A program made the position numbers and the translations under genes. 64,000 bases of DNA from positions 62,001-126,000 of the forward strand of contig NZ_JAEVLT010000005.1 of the NCBI RefSeq assembly GCF_024494385.1. Reading direction: 5' to 3'. Below, piece after piece: positions 56,650-64,000 of the stretch; the stretch's first letter is position 1; every line of letters starts with the position of its first letter. This DNA is from Bacillus sp. EB600 (GTDB lineage: Bacteria > Bacillota > Bacilli > Bacillales > Cytobacillaceae). The notes beneath the pieces are model-generated. The model saw nothing but the letters and a program-made list of their open reading frames with translations, was not told where the DNA came from and made no database searches.

Positions 56650-57180
56650 CTACAAAATTCGATAATGCCGCTTGATCCTTCCCTCGATGAAATGTCCTGT
56701 TAATCCTAGTAGCAGTCCAATAATAAGTCCGGAAAAGACTGGGGTTGACAGAAATTGGACTGGATTAACCTGACTTTGTGGAATAAAACTAAAATGCCAA
56801 AAAATCCCTAGATCCATTCCGAATGTAAACCCAAATAATAATCCTACTAATTCATATTTTTTATTTACTTTTCCTTTGAGCTGTGCATTTATGGCCAAAG
56901 CTCTATTATAGGCCTGCCACATGGAGAAGCACCAAATAGAGGGATAATAGATTCCCCATTGATAATTAATTAGATCATGTGCTTTCTTAAAGTCTCCGTG
57001 AAAAGATTCCATTATCGATAAATTTAAATGGGAAAAATTATTCACACCAAGCTCACAAAACATAAAAATAATTCCTAAAAAAAATTGGTCATTATAGATT
57101 TGTCCAAAACCAGGTAGGGTGAAAGACCATAATAAGGCTGCAAGTGGGCATTTATATTCTTGTATTTTTGTTTTTTCCAT
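56650..57180 (-). CDS. Hypothetical polytopic membrane protein (176 aa)
   Basis: 176 residues with about four hydrophobic segments. The start PLAALLWSFTLPGFGQIYND is the TM2-like 'PGxGQ(I/L)Y' motif seen in small membrane proteins. GLIIGLLLGLTGHFIEGRIKR ends the protein with a basic cytoplasmic tail. Function is unknown. Its promoter (TTGGTA, 17 nt, TATAAG on the minus strand) overlaps a palindromic operator, so it is probably tightly regulated. The 5' UTR would be only about 9 nt with the SD GAGGTT. Confidence 0.68.
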   Translation of the reverse strand: MEKTKIQEYKCPLAALLWSFTLPGFGQIYNDQFFLGIIFMFCELGVNNFSHLNLSIMESFHGDFKKAHDLINYQWGIYYPSIWCFSMWQAYNRALAINAQLKGKVNKKYELVGLLFGFTFGMDLGIFWHFSFIPQSQVNPVQFLSTPVFSGLIIGLLLGLTGHFIEGRIKRHYRIL

Positions 57181-57218
57181 CGGTTAACCTCATGCCTTAT
57201 AGTAACTAAAAAACAAAA

Positions 57219-57283
57219 TACCAATTATTTGGTAATTTATTCTTTAGCTATAATTACCAAATAATTGGTACTTATAGCTAAAG
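57219..57283. promoter_or_regulatory. Pair of palindromic operators with nested inverted repeats
   Basis: TACCAATTATTTGGTA (57219-57234) and TACCAAATAATTGGTA (57255-57270) are near-perfect 16-bp palindromes and exact reverse complements of each other, with centres 36 bp apart. They are extended to 19-nt arms (…GGTAATT and AATTACC…). A second 12-bp inverted repeat (CTTTAGCTATAA at 57242-57253 and TTATAGCTAAAG at 57272-57283) is nested over the distal site. The proximal site covers the -35 of the gene ending at 56650. No cognate repressor gene is adjacent. Confidence 0.65.
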
Positions 57284-57350
57284 TTGAAAAGTATTTATCG
57301 ACATTTAATGACAAAAACTGTCGTACTCCTTTATTTATTGAAAAAGAAAT

Positions 57351-57381
57351 GAAAAAAAAGACGCCTGAGCGTCTTTTTTTC
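57351..57381. terminator. Terminator of the 50-aa basic protein gene
   Basis: GACGC/GCGTC (57360-57373) with a 4-nt loop, A's on the left and T's on the right. It works for the minus-strand small gene and possibly in both directions. Confidence 0.75.
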
Positions 57382-57398
57382 GTTTCTTTTGCTGCATC

Positions 57399-57551
57399 CT
57401 ACCAACGGTGTGCCTTAGCGTTGCTTCGCAAAATGATGTTGTTTTGGGAGCGTTTTGTTTCTCCGTTTACTTGTGATTTTTGACGCTTCGGCCTAGTCCA
57501 ATTTTGGTGAAAAAGCTCAGAGTGTTCATCTAACTGATCTCGATAACTCAT
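57399..57551 (-). CDS. Hypothetical small basic protein (50 aa)
   Basis: 50 codons from ATG 57551 with GAGGTGAT upstream and a terminator shortly after the stop. The sequence is hydrophilic and basic: MSYRDQLDEHSELFHQNW, then TRPKRQKSQVNGETKRS and RSNAKAHRW. No motif is recognised; the Lys/Arg/Gln/Asn richness is compatible with nucleic-acid binding or a spore-associated protein, which is speculation. Confidence 0.6.
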   Translation of the reverse strand: MSYRDQLDEHSELFHQNWTRPKRQKSQVNGETKRSQNNIILRSNAKAHRW

Positions 57552-57724
57552 TATTTTATCACCTCAACGTTAGGATACTGTGAAACGAGTCGATATCCAT
57601 TTCTGGAATATCAGTTATATCGTTTGTTAATTAAAGCGGAAATATAAATGAAGAAAAGTTCAAAATATTATCTAAAGTTAGGATTCAGGTCAGGGGGAAT
57701 TAACCAAAATAATAAGGAAAACAA

Positions 57725-57757
57725 AAAATGAGCCTAGAATTTCTCTATGCTCATTTA
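57725..57757 (-). terminator. Probable terminator of mntH
   Basis: ATGAGC (57728-57733) pairs with GCTCAT (57749-57754); A's at 57722-57727 read as T's on the minus strand. Confidence 0.55.
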
Positions 57758-57800
57758 AATTTAACAATTGATGAAGTCTTATTCCCGATGGAAGTATCCT

Positions 57801-59105
57801 CTAGCCTGCAAAGGTCTGGAAAATTAACCATATGTTTAAACCTACTATTAGCAATGCACTTGCAGTTGCTAAAATTGTAATGTACTTTTTATTTGTTAAG
57901 ACACCCATTAAATCTTTCTTTTGTGTAAAATAAATTAATGCAATTACTGGAAAAGGAAGTACAATGCTCAATACAACTTGGCTGATAACAAGGGTAGAGG
58001 TTGGATCTGTCCCTAGGGCGACAATGACGACGGTTGGAAGCATAGTGACAAGGCGGCGGACCCATAACGGAATCGTAAAGCCAACGAAACCTTGCATGAT
58101 TACCTGTCCAGCCATTGTTCCAACTACAGAGCTTGATAAACCTGATGCAAGTAAAGAAATTAGAAATACACTTGCAGCTGCAGGTCCAAGAAGCGGTGTT
58201 AACGTGTGGTATGCCGATGTAAGGTTGGCAATTTGACTATTCCCACTGCCATTAAATACAGAGGCAGCCATATACATCATTGATAAATTCACAAAACCAG
58301 CGAGTGTCATGGCAATGATAATTTCCTTTGTACTAAACTTTTGGATTTTGATTTTATCTGAATCATTTCTGGGAATTATTCTGCCTTGTGTCAAACTTGA
58401 ATGAAGGTAAATGGCATGCGGCATAACCGTTGCACCAATTACACCAACAGCAAGCAGGATACTCTCGTTATTCCCAATCCAAGGAATGACGCTGTGATAA
58501 GCAATTTGCGTAAAATCTGGTTTAGACAAAATGGTTTCGACTAAATAACAAAGTCCAATTAAGACAGCGAAGGCAGCAATGAATTTTTCTAATGGCCTAA
58601 ATCCATATTTTTCTAACATTAAAATTAAATAGGTGACAATCCCGGTCATGATTGTTGCATATAGCATTGGAATCCCTATTAATAAATTTAAAGCAAGTGT
58701 AGCACCCAAGAATTCGGCGAGGTCGGTGGCCATTGCGGCTAACTCTGAAACAATCCACATTGTCATCGTTAGTGGCTTTGGCATGTATTCCCGACATATT
58801 TCCGGCAGGCTTTTCCCTGTAGCAATACCTAGTTTTGCTGACATATTTTGCAAAAGCAAAGCCATTAGGTTGGCAAGAACAATAACCCAAAGCATTTTGT
58901 AGCCAAAACGGGCACCAGCTTGAATGTTAGTGGCGAAGTTACCTGGATCTATATAAGCAATTGAAGCGATAAAAGCTGGTCCAAGAAATGGTAAAAGGGC
59001 ACGAATCCCTTTTACTTTTCCATTAATGGCATCTCTTGCAGCCGAAATTGTCCGTTGTTCTTTGGAACGTGCGCGCTTGATAGCAACTGAGTTTGATTGG
59101 CCCAC
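57801..59105 (-). CDS. mntH: Nramp-family manganese transporter MntH
   Basis: Proton-coupled Mn2+ importer, 434 residues from GTG 59105, with 11 membrane segments. The metal-site motif DPGNFATNIQAG is near residue 55 and the second site MPHAIYLHSSL near 230. GTG 59105 has AAGGATGG about 8 nt upstream; the upstream in-frame ATG 59132 has no SD, so the shorter form is preferred. Regulation by MntR is indicated by an operator in the promoter. It is monocistronic. Confidence 0.92.
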   Translation of the reverse strand: MGQSNSVAIKRARSKEQRTISAARDAINGKVKGIRALLPFLGPAFIASIAYIDPGNFATNIQAGARFGYKMLWVIVLANLMALLLQNMSAKLGIATGKSLPEICREYMPKPLTMTMWIVSELAAMATDLAEFLGATLALNLLIGIPMLYATIMTGIVTYLILMLEKYGFRPLEKFIAAFAVLIGLCYLVETILSKPDFTQIAYHSVIPWIGNNESILLAVGVIGATVMPHAIYLHSSLTQGRIIPRNDSDKIKIQKFSTKEIIIAMTLAGFVNLSMMYMAASVFNGSGNSQIANLTSAYHTLTPLLGPAAASVFLISLLASGLSSSVVGTMAGQVIMQGFVGFTIPLWVRRLVTMLPTVVIVALGTDPTSTLVISQVVLSIVLPFPVIALIYFTQKKDLMGVLTNKKYITILATASALLIVGLNIWLIFQTFAG

Positions 59106-59160
59106 AGGACACCATCCTTTTCTATTTTTCATTAATGCAAGCTTTGTGAAACAATGAATA

Positions 59161-59182
59161 ATTGTTTCCCTAATGCAACTTT
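59161..59182 (-). promoter_or_regulatory. MntR box at the mntH promoter
   Basis: On the minus strand AAAGTTGCATTAGGGAAACA closely resembles the MntR operator as I recall it (core TTGCAT-AGGGAAAC). It lies directly after a TATAAT -10 (59196-59191), which has a weak -35 TTACAC 18 nt further up. Mn-loaded MntR would cover the transcription start. Confidence 0.72.
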
Positions 59183-59415
59183 ATAAATCCATTATAGTAG
59201 ACTTCTTATCATTTGTGTAAGAAAGTGCTTAAAAAAATAAAAAACTTAAGAATATTATGTTGAAAATACACATAAGAAGGCTATGGATACACCAATATTA
59301 TTTGGAAGAATCGTCAATATAATTATGTGAACCACAATTTAATGAAAGTTTTCTTGAACAAAATCCGCTTTCACGCTACATTAAATTATGAAGATAGGCA
59401 AAGTAGGTGACAAAT

Positions 59416-61296
59416 TTGGATAAAAGGTATTTTACGATCGGTATGGCAGGACATATTGACCATGGGAAAACTTCCTTAACAAAGGCGTTAACGAATGTTG
59501 ATACAGATCGATTAAAGGAAGAAAAAGAACGGCAAATTTCAATTGAGCTTGGTTTTGCTCCATTATTTGAAGATGAAGAGATCCAAATATCCGTTATCGA
59601 TGTTCCTGGCCATGAACGTTTTATACGCCAGATGATCGCGGGAGTTGCCGGAATAGATTTAGTGGTTCTTGTTGTTGCTGCTGACGAAGGAGTTATGCCG
59701 CAAACAAGAGAACATCTTGATATTCTGGGCTTTTTGGGAATTAAGAAAGGCATTATTGCCATTACGAAAATAGACCGAGTTGAAGAAGAATTTATTGAAC
59801 TGGTTAAGGATGATATTTTAGAGGAATTGCAAGGGACTGTTTTTGCAGATGCTCCATTTGTGTTTGTTGACAGTATTTCTCATAAAGGTATCGAGGAGTT
59901 AAAGACATTTATTATCCAAACTTTAAAGGAACAAGAAATGCGTGATACGAAGGGTGCTTTTCGTCTTCCGATTGATCAGGTATTTACAGTAAAAGGACAA
60001 GGTACTGTCGTCCGAGGCACAGTGTATGAAGGAACTGTTGAGGAGGGACAAAGCTTGCTTGTTATGCCCAGGGGATTAGAGGTAAAAGCGCGGCAAATTC
60101 AAGTGCACCACAAGCAGGCTCAAATGGCTTTTGCTGGACAGCGAGCGGCTATAAACCTTTCAGGGGTACCGAAGGAAGAGTTAGAACGAGGAGATGTTCT
60201 CGTTTCCTCTGAACATTTTATTATTACAAGAACGATTGATGTGGCAATCCGAGTTGTGGAGGACCTTGAACATATGATCAAACAGCGGATGCCGATTAAG
60301 CTCCATATTGGCACGACGGAAGTTATGGGTCGGATTGTTTTTTTTGATCGAAATGAATTAAAGGATGGGAACGGTGAAATCCTCTGCCAGCTCCGACTTG
60401 AAGAAGATATTTTAACGAAACGAGGAGATCGGTTTATTATTCGCCGGCCAAGTCCGCAGGAAACAATTGGAGGCGGCTGGGTGATTGATCCAAGAGGTCA
60501 AAAATACCGATTTGGAAAGCAAACAATTGAAGAACTTGAAAAGAAAAAGGTTGGTTCGCCAACAGAGCGAATCACAGCTGCCCTTTATGAAGCAAAGTCG
60601 TTGCCACTCAGCGAGTTAATCAAGCGCACGGCACTTGAAGAAGATCTCTTAATGAGCCATTTAGAAAATCAAGAATTTGTACTTTACAATGGAAAGGAAT
60701 ACACCCTAAGAACAACAATTGAATTGATTGAGGAAGATATTTATGATCACCTTCAGTTATTTCATCAAAAAAATCCGATGAAAACGGGTGTCAATAAAGC
60801 AGAGCTTTTGCAAACCATGCACGCGAGATTTAGCAAACAGCTGCTTGATTATGTGATTGAAAATGCAATTATTACTAGAGTTTTTACCAGAAAAGGGCAA
60901 TTTGTCACATTAGCAAGCTTCAGTCCACACGTTCCGTCGAGCTGGCAAAAGCGGGTTGAAAACATGCTGGCCGATCTGAAAAAGGATGGCTTAAAGGTTC
61001 ACTATTTAAATGATTACCTAACGAGTGCAGGTATTCCTGAAACACTTGTTGGTGATTTAAGGAGATTCCTAGAGGAGCAGGGACAGATTGTTATACTTGA
61101 CGATCAATTTGCTTATTTCGGAGAGCTGTTTGGGCAGGCCGTGGAAAAACTTCGCAGCCAGACAAGTTCTGAGTTTGAAGTGGGCGATGCAAAAGAAATT
61201 CTTGACCTTTCCCGAAAGTATATAATTCCATTTTTAGAAAAATTAGATGCACTCAAGCTGACAAAAAGAGTGGAAAATAAAAGGATTTGGCAATAA
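59416..61296 (+). CDS. selB: Selenocysteine-specific elongation factor SelB
   Basis: GTPase that delivers Sec-tRNA to UGA codons through the SECIS element. 626 residues. G1 is GHIDHGKT near residue 11, G3 DVPGHERF near 58 and G4 TKID near 117; EF-Tu-like domains II/III follow to ~340, then winged-helix repeats to the end (VGDAKEILDLSRKYIIPFLEKLD). TTG 59416 gives the usual start (M)DKRYFTIGMAG with TAGGTGA about 5 nt upstream; GTG 59407 would overlap that SD. No selA, selD, tRNA-Sec or selenoprotein gene is adjacent. Confidence 0.9.
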   Translation: MDKRYFTIGMAGHIDHGKTSLTKALTNVDTDRLKEEKERQISIELGFAPLFEDEEIQISVIDVPGHERFIRQMIAGVAGIDLVVLVVAADEGVMPQTREHLDILGFLGIKKGIIAITKIDRVEEEFIELVKDDILEELQGTVFADAPFVFVDSISHKGIEELKTFIIQTLKEQEMRDTKGAFRLPIDQVFTVKGQGTVVRGTVYEGTVEEGQSLLVMPRGLEVKARQIQVHHKQAQMAFAGQRAAINLSGVPKEELERGDVLVSSEHFIITRTIDVAIRVVEDLEHMIKQRMPIKLHIGTTEVMGRIVFFDRNELKDGNGEILCQLRLEEDILTKRGDRFIIRRPSPQETIGGGWVIDPRGQKYRFGKQTIEELEKKKVGSPTERITAALYEAKSLPLSELIKRTALEEDLLMSHLENQEFVLYNGKEYTLRTTIELIEEDIYDHLQLFHQKNPMKTGVNKAELLQTMHARFSKQLLDYVIENAIITRVFTRKGQFVTLASFSPHVPSSWQKRVENMLADLKKDGLKVHYLNDYLTSAGIPETLVGDLRRFLEEQGQIVILDDQFAYFGELFGQAVEKLRSQTSSEFEVGDAKEILDLSRKYIIPFLEKLDALKLTKRVENKRIWQ

Positions 61297-61339
61297 AAAG
61301 CTTTATTAACGAGTTCGCATTGCATTTTCAGCTATAGGA

Positions 61340-61382
61340 TAAAACATCCTTCCTATGTAAGTAAGGAAGGATGTTTTATTTG
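61340..61382. terminator. Bidirectional terminator between selB and the TerD gene
   Basis: AAAACATCCTTCC (61341-61353) pairs perfectly with GGAAGGATGTTTT (61365-61377) around an 11-nt loop. Confidence 0.87.
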
Positions 61383-61383
61383 C

Positions 61384-62745
61384 TTAATCTAGAAATTCTG
61401 CGGGGTTTAAGCCGAGTTCTCGGCAAATTTCACTAACCATTTGCTTTTCATTTTGATCAAAATGACCATCCGCATAGCCGATTGCAATACAAAAGCGAGC
61501 AATCAGCCTGGCAATTTCTGGCTTTGACCGTACCTTACCCAAGGCACGATAGGCCTCAGCCCGGCCAATAATGGGATCATTCTCCATTCGCTTAACGAAC
61601 TGATTAAATTTATCCATGACTTTTTGGGAATCAAAGACACGTAATTCCTCGCTCTGATGGATAAATTCCATCATTTTTTGCCGTTCCGAAACATCTAAGC
61701 GGCCATCTGCCATCCCCACTAATGCACATGCAGCCACAACTGCTTCCAACACATCTTGACTTTTGTATCTAGTAAATAACTCTTGTGCCCTTCGTTTTTG
61801 TTGGTTTGCCCATTCCATATAATCCGTTTGGTTAGGAGACCATGATCTTCCGCAAGCCTGGCAGGTGAGTTTTAACTGATTTTTGCCGATGAAACCGCCA
61901 AGTAAACCAATTGGTCCGAGAATTAGGCCGCCAATCGCTGCCTTTCCAAGTCCAAAGCCTTTTTCCCCGGTGCGAATATTTGTTGAACCACAGCGAGGGC
62001 AAACAAGATGTTCCCCACCATAGGTTTGAGCTGCCGGAGATGCTGCTGGATAAGAAGGTGTTGATGGATAGGCTGGGCTTGTCTGCTGTGGATACGCGTA
62101 CCCAGACTGGTTTTGCCTATTATAAGAAGACTGTTGAATTGGAGCATCTGTATTAGCAGAAGTTGGCTCATCATCAACATGCACACCAAAGTTACCGCAT
62201 AGTGCTGCCAAACCGCCTTGGAAACCGCTCGCAACCGCATTGAATTTCCACTCGCCGTTATACCGGTACAATTCAGCGGCAACAATGGCTGTTTCAACTG
62301 TAAAATCTCGACCAAGGTCAAATCGCAAAAGTTCTTCATTTGATTTCTCATTGAAAATTCTTACATAGGACTGTCCGATTTGACCGAAGCTTTGCCCTTT
62401 TACTTGAGCATCGTGAATCGTGATTGTAAAAGCAATTCGCTGAATATGGGCCGGAACTTTATTTAAATCGACCCTAATTTGCTCATCATCGGATACACCT
62501 GTACCGATTCGATTGTCACCGCTGTATATGATCGAACCGTTCCCGCCCGTCGGATTATTATAAAAGACGAAATCAGCATCACTTTGGACCTTGCCTGTTG
62601 CTCCTAATAAAAAAGCAGATGCATCTAAATCAAAGCTGGCGCTTAGGTTACTAGCATTCCAACCTAAGCCGACAACAACATTTTGTAAACCAGGATGTAC
62701 TTTGGTTAAATCAACTTTTTGGCCTTTACTGAGTTTAACACCCAA
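61384..62745 (-). CDS. TerD / zinc-ribbon / TerB-like multidomain protein
   Basis: 453 residues. TerD domain (1-190): GVKLSKGQKVDLTKV start, the Ca-binding DLDASAFLL near residue 43 and NPTGGNGSIIYSGDNRIG. A Ser/Pro/Tyr/Gln linker follows (to ~250). A zinc ribbon (CPRCGSTNIR ... CQACGRSW) encloses a Gly-rich hydrophobic stretch (GLGKAAIGGLILGPIGLLGG) that could insert in a membrane. A TerB-like helical domain (ACALVGMADGRLDVSERQ, IGYADGHFDQNEKQ) ends the protein. TTG 62745 is chosen because AAGGAG lies 7 nt upstream and it gives the typical TerD start. Likely a tellurite/stress-type calcium-dependent protein; function unproven. Confidence 0.85.
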   Translation of the reverse strand: MGVKLSKGQKVDLTKVHPGLQNVVVGLGWNASNLSASFDLDASAFLLGATGKVQSDADFVFYNNPTGGNGSIIYSGDNRIGTGVSDDEQIRVDLNKVPAHIQRIAFTITIHDAQVKGQSFGQIGQSYVRIFNEKSNEELLRFDLGRDFTVETAIVAAELYRYNGEWKFNAVASGFQGGLAALCGNFGVHVDDEPTSANTDAPIQQSSYNRQNQSGYAYPQQTSPAYPSTPSYPAASPAAQTYGGEHLVCPRCGSTNIRTGEKGFGLGKAAIGGLILGPIGLLGGFIGKNQLKLTCQACGRSWSPNQTDYMEWANQQKRRAQELFTRYKSQDVLEAVVAACALVGMADGRLDVSERQKMMEFIHQSEELRVFDSQKVMDKFNQFVKRMENDPIIGRAEAYRALGKVRSKPEIARLIARFCIAIGYADGHFDQNEKQMVSEICRELGLNPAEFLD

Positions 62746-62754
62746 ATTATTCAC

Positions 62755-63064
62755 TCCTTAAGATAATATGTATGATCCAAAATAACCTTTGTCAAGATGT
62801 TACTATATACGGTTAAATGGACAAAAAGTTTCAAGCGATTATGATCATATACCATTTTATATCCGGAGTTGGAGAATTTCCTCTTTCCACAGGTTCCATC
62901 CCCAACCGTAAAAAATCCAGAAATACTTAGGCTCCTTTTATTCGGATTTTACTTGCTTTCAAGCAAGTTTGCAAAATTTTAGAAGTCAATTTTTAGCCAA
63001 AATCAATGGCTCTAAATCTAATTCATTTGGATGTTCCACGAGTTGTGTTCCCCGATGAGGAATA
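62755..63064. other. Intergenic region with no recognised gene
   Basis: About 310 nt. Two small hairpins (ACTTGCTT/AAGCAAGT near 62950-62968; AGCCA/TGGCT near 62995-63012) are visible without U-tracts. It contains the promoter region of the TerD gene on the minus strand. The last part may be degraded MMPL sequence. Confidence 0.45.
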
Positions 63065-63821
63065 AAAGAAGTTCATGCAAAGGAAAACAGCGGCAAGGAT
63101 GTTCAGACAGCACTTGTTTTTCACAGTGACAAAAAACTGACAACCGAAGATTTCTCTGAGGCTCGAAAAGCAGTGAATCAGCTTGAAGATCACGAAAAAC
63201 AGCTTGGTATTACTTCAATTACCTCCCACTTTAAGCAAAAAAAATTAAAGAATGAGTTTGTTTCAAAGGATATTAAGACTATACTTGTTTCCTTAAAGGT
63301 ATTGACAAATGGCAGGGAAGGAAAAGAAATATCAAAAGATTTATATAAAGCTATCGACAATACGAAACTGGAACACTATTATACAGGCAGCTGGATGATA
63401 GACGGGGATCTGGTGACCAACTCCCAGGAAGGCTTGAAAAAAACAGAGGGAATTACTGTTGTCTTTATTCTTGCTGTATTGCTGTTAGTTTTTCGCTCGG
63501 TAGTTGCCCCGCTCATTCCTTTGGTAACAGTTGGAATAAGGTATTTATCCGCACAATCGATTGTTGCTATGTTAGTAGACAAAGTGAATTGCGGGCAAAT
63601 GGACCAGTTAACAAATGGTTTAACCCAAAGCGTAGACGGCCTTAACCAGGTTTCGACGGGTTTAAATTCTGTACAGGATTATCTTGCAGGTGTTTCTAAC
63701 CAAAAGCAAAATGGATTTTATATTCCCACAGGATGTATTAAATGGTCAGGACTTTGCCAAAGTTTTGGATACGTATATGTCAAAGTGTGTCCTGAATAGT
63801 TTCTTGTATCAAAAGGAGTGA
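63065..63821 (+). pseudogene. MMPL-family exporter gene, truncated and internally deleted
   Basis: The frame opens in the middle of an MMPL (YdfJ-like) transporter with no start. It reads the first extracytoplasmic domain (ALVFHSDKKLTTEDFSEARK) and the first helices of the membrane bundle (TVVFILAVLLLVFRSVVAPL, VTVGIRYLSAQSIVAML). After VDKVN the sequence jumps to a coiled region of the second extracytoplasmic domain (QMDQLTNGLTQSVDGLNQV), implying loss of a few hundred codons. A frameshift near 63725 moves the tail (QDVLNGQDFAKVLDTYMS) to another frame. No function is expected. Confidence 0.8.
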
Positions 63822-64000
63822 AATCACGGGAAATTAATGCTTTGTAAGAGATGAGGGATGGCCCCTCGAAATCGGTATTCAGGTACAGGTTTCAAACCGC
63901 CTTTGAGTGCTGCAATCAAAAGTTGTGGTGCTGAGCGCAAATGGAAAAGGCTAACAAAATTAGTCAGGTGCGTGCCATGAAGCTGAACGAAAGTGAACAA
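63822..64000. other. Unassigned sequence at the window end
   Basis: No ORF with an SD or recognisable homology is visible. It may be further decayed MMPL sequence; the last bases run off the window. Confidence 0.4.

Noticed and set aside
56559..56703. 38-codon ORF at 56559 and 18-codon ORF at TTG 56649 behind a strong SD
   Set aside because: The first lacks an SD and the second is too short and antisense to the end of a real gene. Kept only as a note in the intergenic entry.
57265..57483. 72-codon + strand ORF
   Set aside because: It has no SD, lies inside the operator region and opposes a better-supported minus-strand gene with SD and terminator.
59221..59406. Possible tRNA-Sec gene upstream of selB
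   Set aside because: No cloverleaf, no TCA anticodon arm and no T-loop consensus in the interval.

Overview
The window is a chromosomal segment of a low-GC, endospore-forming Firmicute of the family Bacillaceae (Bacillus/Neobacillus-like). The evidence is a complete GerA-type germinant receptor operon, a CotF-like spore protein behind a sigma-G-like promoter, OpuA, a GbsR-type regulator, YqhV-like and YitE-like genes, strong AGGAGG ribosome binding sites, frequent TTG/GTG starts and dense hairpin-plus-U terminators. No rRNA, tRNA, CRISPR array, prophage or intact insertion sequence was seen. Sulfur assimilation is a recurring theme.

Layout. 1-3.8 kb: sulfate ABC importer (binding protein cut by the window edge, then cysT, cysW, cysA), followed by a TauE/SafE exporter facing it. 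4.9-10.7 kb: NAD(P)-binding oxidoreductase plus a compact FtsH, an enoyl-CoA hydratase, a P-loop/Asp23-like protein and an asparaginase. 10.9-15.8 kb: two secreted phosphatases, the first behind a candidate Pho box. 16-19.2 kb: an RND exporter. 19.3-20 kb: a frameshifted DUF1906 pseudogene. 20-23.9 kb: opuAA-AB-AC with a divergent GbsR-family regulator. 24-29.6 kb: oligoendopeptidase F, remnants of livF and preA, CIRCE-controlled htpG and a flavin reductase. 30-34 kb: a MarR/MFS pair, small proteins and a methionine gamma-lyase. 34.2-38.2 kb: gerA-gerC-small D-gerB. 38.3-41.1 kb: YqhV-like gene, a second TauE/SafE, an unknown gene and an MFS exporter. 41.3-45.8 kb: comA, a histidine phosphatase, cysH, sat and cysC on the + strand, facing a YitE-like gene. 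45.9-49.4 kb: a Zn-ribbon protein, CotF/YhcQ-like spore protein, SGNH hydrolase, universal stress protein and small ORFs. 49.5-52 kb: a PadR operon with near-identical operator cores. 52.3-53.4 kb: an AIM24-family gene preceded by a structured RNA. 53.5-56.3 kb: a small ORF, SulP permease plus ArsR regulator, and a cold-shock protein. 56.6-63.8 kb: a membrane protein behind a pair of palindromic operators, MntH with an MntR-like box, SelB, a TerD/Zn-ribbon/TerB protein and a decayed MMPL exporter gene.

How the parts fit. Genes for sulfate entry (CysTWA, SulP), activation and reduction to sulfite (Sat, CysC, CysH), fixation of sulfite onto PEP (ComA) and export of sulfite or sulfonates (two TauE/SafE proteins, an MFS protein) lie within 56 kb. 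The 41-46 kb cluster matches the gene content of the B. subtilis yitA-yitG cluster linked to the spore compound sulfolactate. One difference stands out: a histidine phosphatase sits where ComB would be expected, and sulfite reductase is absent from the cluster. The most intriguing unexplained element is a ~115-nt RNA-like unit at 53.2-53.3 kb with its own sigma-A promoter, a possible pseudoknot and a terminator, placed directly upstream of the AIM24-family gene.
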